From the NCBI GenBank assembly GCA_040902765.1, contig JBBDWO010000007.1, positions 107,746 to 171,745 of the forward strand: a stretch of 64,000 nt of DNA, read 5' to 3'. Within the stretch, counting starts at the first letter, position 1, and every line of letters starts with the position of its first letter. The notes beneath the pieces are model-generated. The model did not search any database, had not been told where the DNA came from, and was given only the letters and a program-made list of their open reading frames with translations. The translations under genes were made by a program, and so were the position numbers. Below, piece after piece: positions 62,854-64,000 of this stretch. This DNA comes from Acidimicrobiia bacterium (lineage in GTDB: Bacteria; Actinomycetota; Acidimicrobiia; Spongiisociales; UBA11373).

Positions 62854-62881
62854 TTGTGCTACATGTAGCTTGTGCTACAGT
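62854..62881 (+). promoter_or_regulatory. Promoter and operator of the RHH/GNAT toxin-antitoxin pair
   Basis: TTGTGC (62854-62859), 16 bases, then TACAGT (62876-62881). A direct repeat TTGTGCTACA (62854-62863 and 62870-62879, 16 bases apart) and the palindrome CTACATGTAG (62859-62868) overlap it, a typical layout for antitoxin autorepression. Confidence 0.65.
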
Positions 62882-62910
62882 ACCAACCATCAGCAACCGA
62901 TGAGGCAACC

Positions 62911-63186
62911 ATGACGACATCACCGATCCGGGTGAGTTCGGAGACCGATGAGCGAATCTCGCAGGCCTCTGCACTTCTGGGTATGAGCAAGAAGGCCTTT
63001 GTTGACGAAGCCGTCAATGAGTACGTGGAAAGCCGTGTTTCGCAACTCTCCATTCGTATCAAGGAAGTCGCGGACCTTTTCGAACTGCCGGTCATCGTGA
63101 GTGCTTCGTCAATGGAGAGGGTTGCCAAACTCAACGACTCGCCTGCCCCTCCGACTCCGGCCGCACTCCAGTCGACGAGGGAGTAG
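62911..63186 (+). CDS. RHH/DUF1778-like antitoxin
   Basis: The 91-residue protein has TSPIRVSSETDERISQASAL and MSKKAFVDEAVNEYVESRV, a ribbon-helix-helix DNA-binding module like TacA antitoxins (the common DUF1778 form), followed by a helical and then Pro-rich tail that would neutralise the toxin. ATG 62911 has GAGG six bases upstream. An earlier ATG-like start at 62872 lies within the operator. The GNAT gene follows after 52 bases. Confidence 0.82.
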   Translation: MTTSPIRVSSETDERISQASALLGMSKKAFVDEAVNEYVESRVSQLSIRIKEVADLFELPVIVSASSMERVAKLNDSPAPPTPAALQSTRE

Positions 63187-63238
63187 ACGCCCCTTCTCAA
63201 CCGGAGCTGGCAGTCGAGTCTGCTAGACACGTGCCCTG

Positions 63239-63757
63239 ATGGCACGAGCTTCCATCGAGATGCGGAGTCTTCAACCGAGCGACGATCGATCAGGATTCAC
63301 CTGCGGTCAGCCGGATCTCGACGACTACTTCAAGACCAAGGCAGGACAGGCGCTCAAACGCGGGATTGCCGGGATTCGAGTAGCTCTTCTCGATGGGAAG
63401 ATCGTTGGCTACGCGACAACCGTTGCGACTGAGATCCACCACGACGGGGACTTACCACTCGGCAAGCGCCTGCCTGATTGGGTTCCCGCCCTACGCCTAG
63501 CGCGGCTAGCCGTCGCGACTACCGAGCAGGGCAAGGGCGTTGGAGACCTGCTGATGAAAGACACGCTTGACGCTGCACTGGCGCTGCGCCGGAAGCACGG
63601 ATGCGCAGGTGTCCTTGTCGACGCCAAGCCAGAGGCCGTGGGCTACTACGGGCGGTTTAAGTTCGAGGTGCTGGAAGTCTCGAACGAGACCGGTCTCGCC
63701 GTGATGTACCTGCCATGCGCGTGGATTGAGGAGTTCTTGGATGGCCGCGATCCTTGA
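63239..63757 (+). CDS. GNAT-family toxin (TacT-like)
   Basis: The 172-residue GNAT has SGFTCGQPDLDDYFKTKAGQ near the N-terminus, a hallmark of TacT/AtaT-type toxins that acetylate aminoacyl-tRNA, then LRLARLAVATTEQGKGVGDL (acetyl-CoA site) and PEAVGYYGRFKFEVL with the catalytic tyrosine. It is full length. Pairing with the upstream RHH protein supports a type II toxin-antitoxin system. No phage or transposon genes adjoin it, only palindromic repeats downstream. Confidence 0.9.
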   Translation: MARASIEMRSLQPSDDRSGFTCGQPDLDDYFKTKAGQALKRGIAGIRVALLDGKIVGYATTVATEIHHDGDLPLGKRLPDWVPALRLARLAVATTEQGKGVGDLLMKDTLDAALALRRKHGCAGVLVDAKPEAVGYYGRFKFEVLEVSNETGLAVMYLPCAWIEEFLDGRDP

Positions 63758-63846
63758 GCTCTGGAACTAACCCACCAATCTCGCCCTGCTCGCCACGACC
63801 CAAGCCAGTCCCCGACTCTCGACTTCTGTGAACACCTCACGACTCT

Positions 63847-63980
63847 CTCCCCCCGTAGGGGGGAGTAGCGCCGAAGGCGGGGAGGGGGGAGGGCTAACCC
63901 TACTGAGGCCCCGCGACGCGTTTGGGCTCCCCCTCCGTCAGCGATCTGGCGGTCGCTGCCACCTCCCCCTTCGGGGTGTG
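63847..63980. repeat. GC-rich palindromic repeat pair (types A and B)
   Basis: Type A (63847-63903) contains CTCCCCCCGTAGGGGGGAG and GGGAGGGGGGAGGG; type B (63912-63980) contains GACGCGT and CTCCCCCTCCGTCAGCG with a partly altered stem. Both match the cluster at 45964-46370, 17.8 kb away, and sit again directly after a GNAT gene. The last 20 bases of the window hold nothing recognisable. Confidence 0.8.
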
Positions 63981-64000
63981 CGGACCGGGGACATCCTTTA

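Noticed and set aside
1..64000. Prophage, integrative element or secondary-metabolite (PKS/NRPS) cluster
   Set aside because: No integrase, phage structural, conjugation, ketosynthase or adenylation genes were seen; the sugar genes fit a surface-glycan locus.

Overview
The window is GC-rich (roughly 60-65 percent) and looks like the chromosome of an actinobacterium outside the well-studied genera, possibly an Acidimicrobiia-type lineage. This rests on an Emb-family arabinosyltransferase, LytR-CpsA-Psr and DUF3048 proteins, SpoIID and M23 cell-wall enzymes with FG-GAP-like C-terminal repeats, frequent GTG/TTG starts, and many genes whose start codon lies 6-9 bases after a TAnnnT -10 hexamer with no ribosome binding site. 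The exact taxon is an inference. No rRNA, tRNA, CRISPR array or prophage was seen.

About 1-45.3 kb is a large surface-polysaccharide locus. It opens with a glycosyltransferase tail, the Wzm/Wzt ABC exporter (387-1954), a double GT2 enzyme and rmlCBA for dTDP-sugars. From 6.9 to 12 kb it is scrambled: an Emb-like enzyme lacking its N-terminal domain, an rmlD remnant, a separate Emb N-terminal-domain gene and a second truncated Emb gene with an in-frame stop. From 12 to 30.8 kb come sugar dehydrogenase/epimerase genes, several membrane proteins, an FdtA/FdtB/acetyltransferase set for a dTDP-3-acetamido-3,6-dideoxyhexose, GT2 and GT61 enzymes, and more remnants (GT2 3' end, wzt 3' end, gmd 5' end, IS3 transposase).

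From 30.8 to 38.7 kb lies the most unusual part: RfbF, RfbG and RfbH (CDP-4-keto-3,6-dideoxyglucose route), a two-subunit transketolase, and a GNAT acetyltransferase fused to a sugar aminotransferase. Together they suggest a two-carbon-branched, acetamido-bearing CDP-deoxysugar. From 39 to 45.3 kb are gmd with a partner reductase/epimerase, wecB, a Wzx-like flippase and the intact rmlD that completes dTDP-rhamnose synthesis.

About 45.4-58.3 kb holds envelope assembly genes: DUF3048 lipoprotein, SpoIID/LytB-type protein and M23 endopeptidase sharing the same C-terminal repeats, several GT2 enzymes, DUF2304, an O-antigen ligase/polymerase-like protein and an LCP transferase that would attach glycan to the wall. 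The last 6 kb carries proC overlapping proline dehydrogenase, a VapBC pair, a membrane protein with PspA, and a TacAT-like RHH/GNAT toxin-antitoxin pair. Two places (46.0-46.4 and 63.85-63.98 kb) carry the same family of GC-rich palindromic repeats.

The genes would work as one surface-glycan factory: nucleotide-sugar enzymes feed GT2, GT61, GT4-like and Emb-like transferases; Wzm/Wzt or Wzx moves the product; the ligase-like and LCP proteins attach it. The many broken copies resembling intact genes in the same window point to repeated recombination at this locus.
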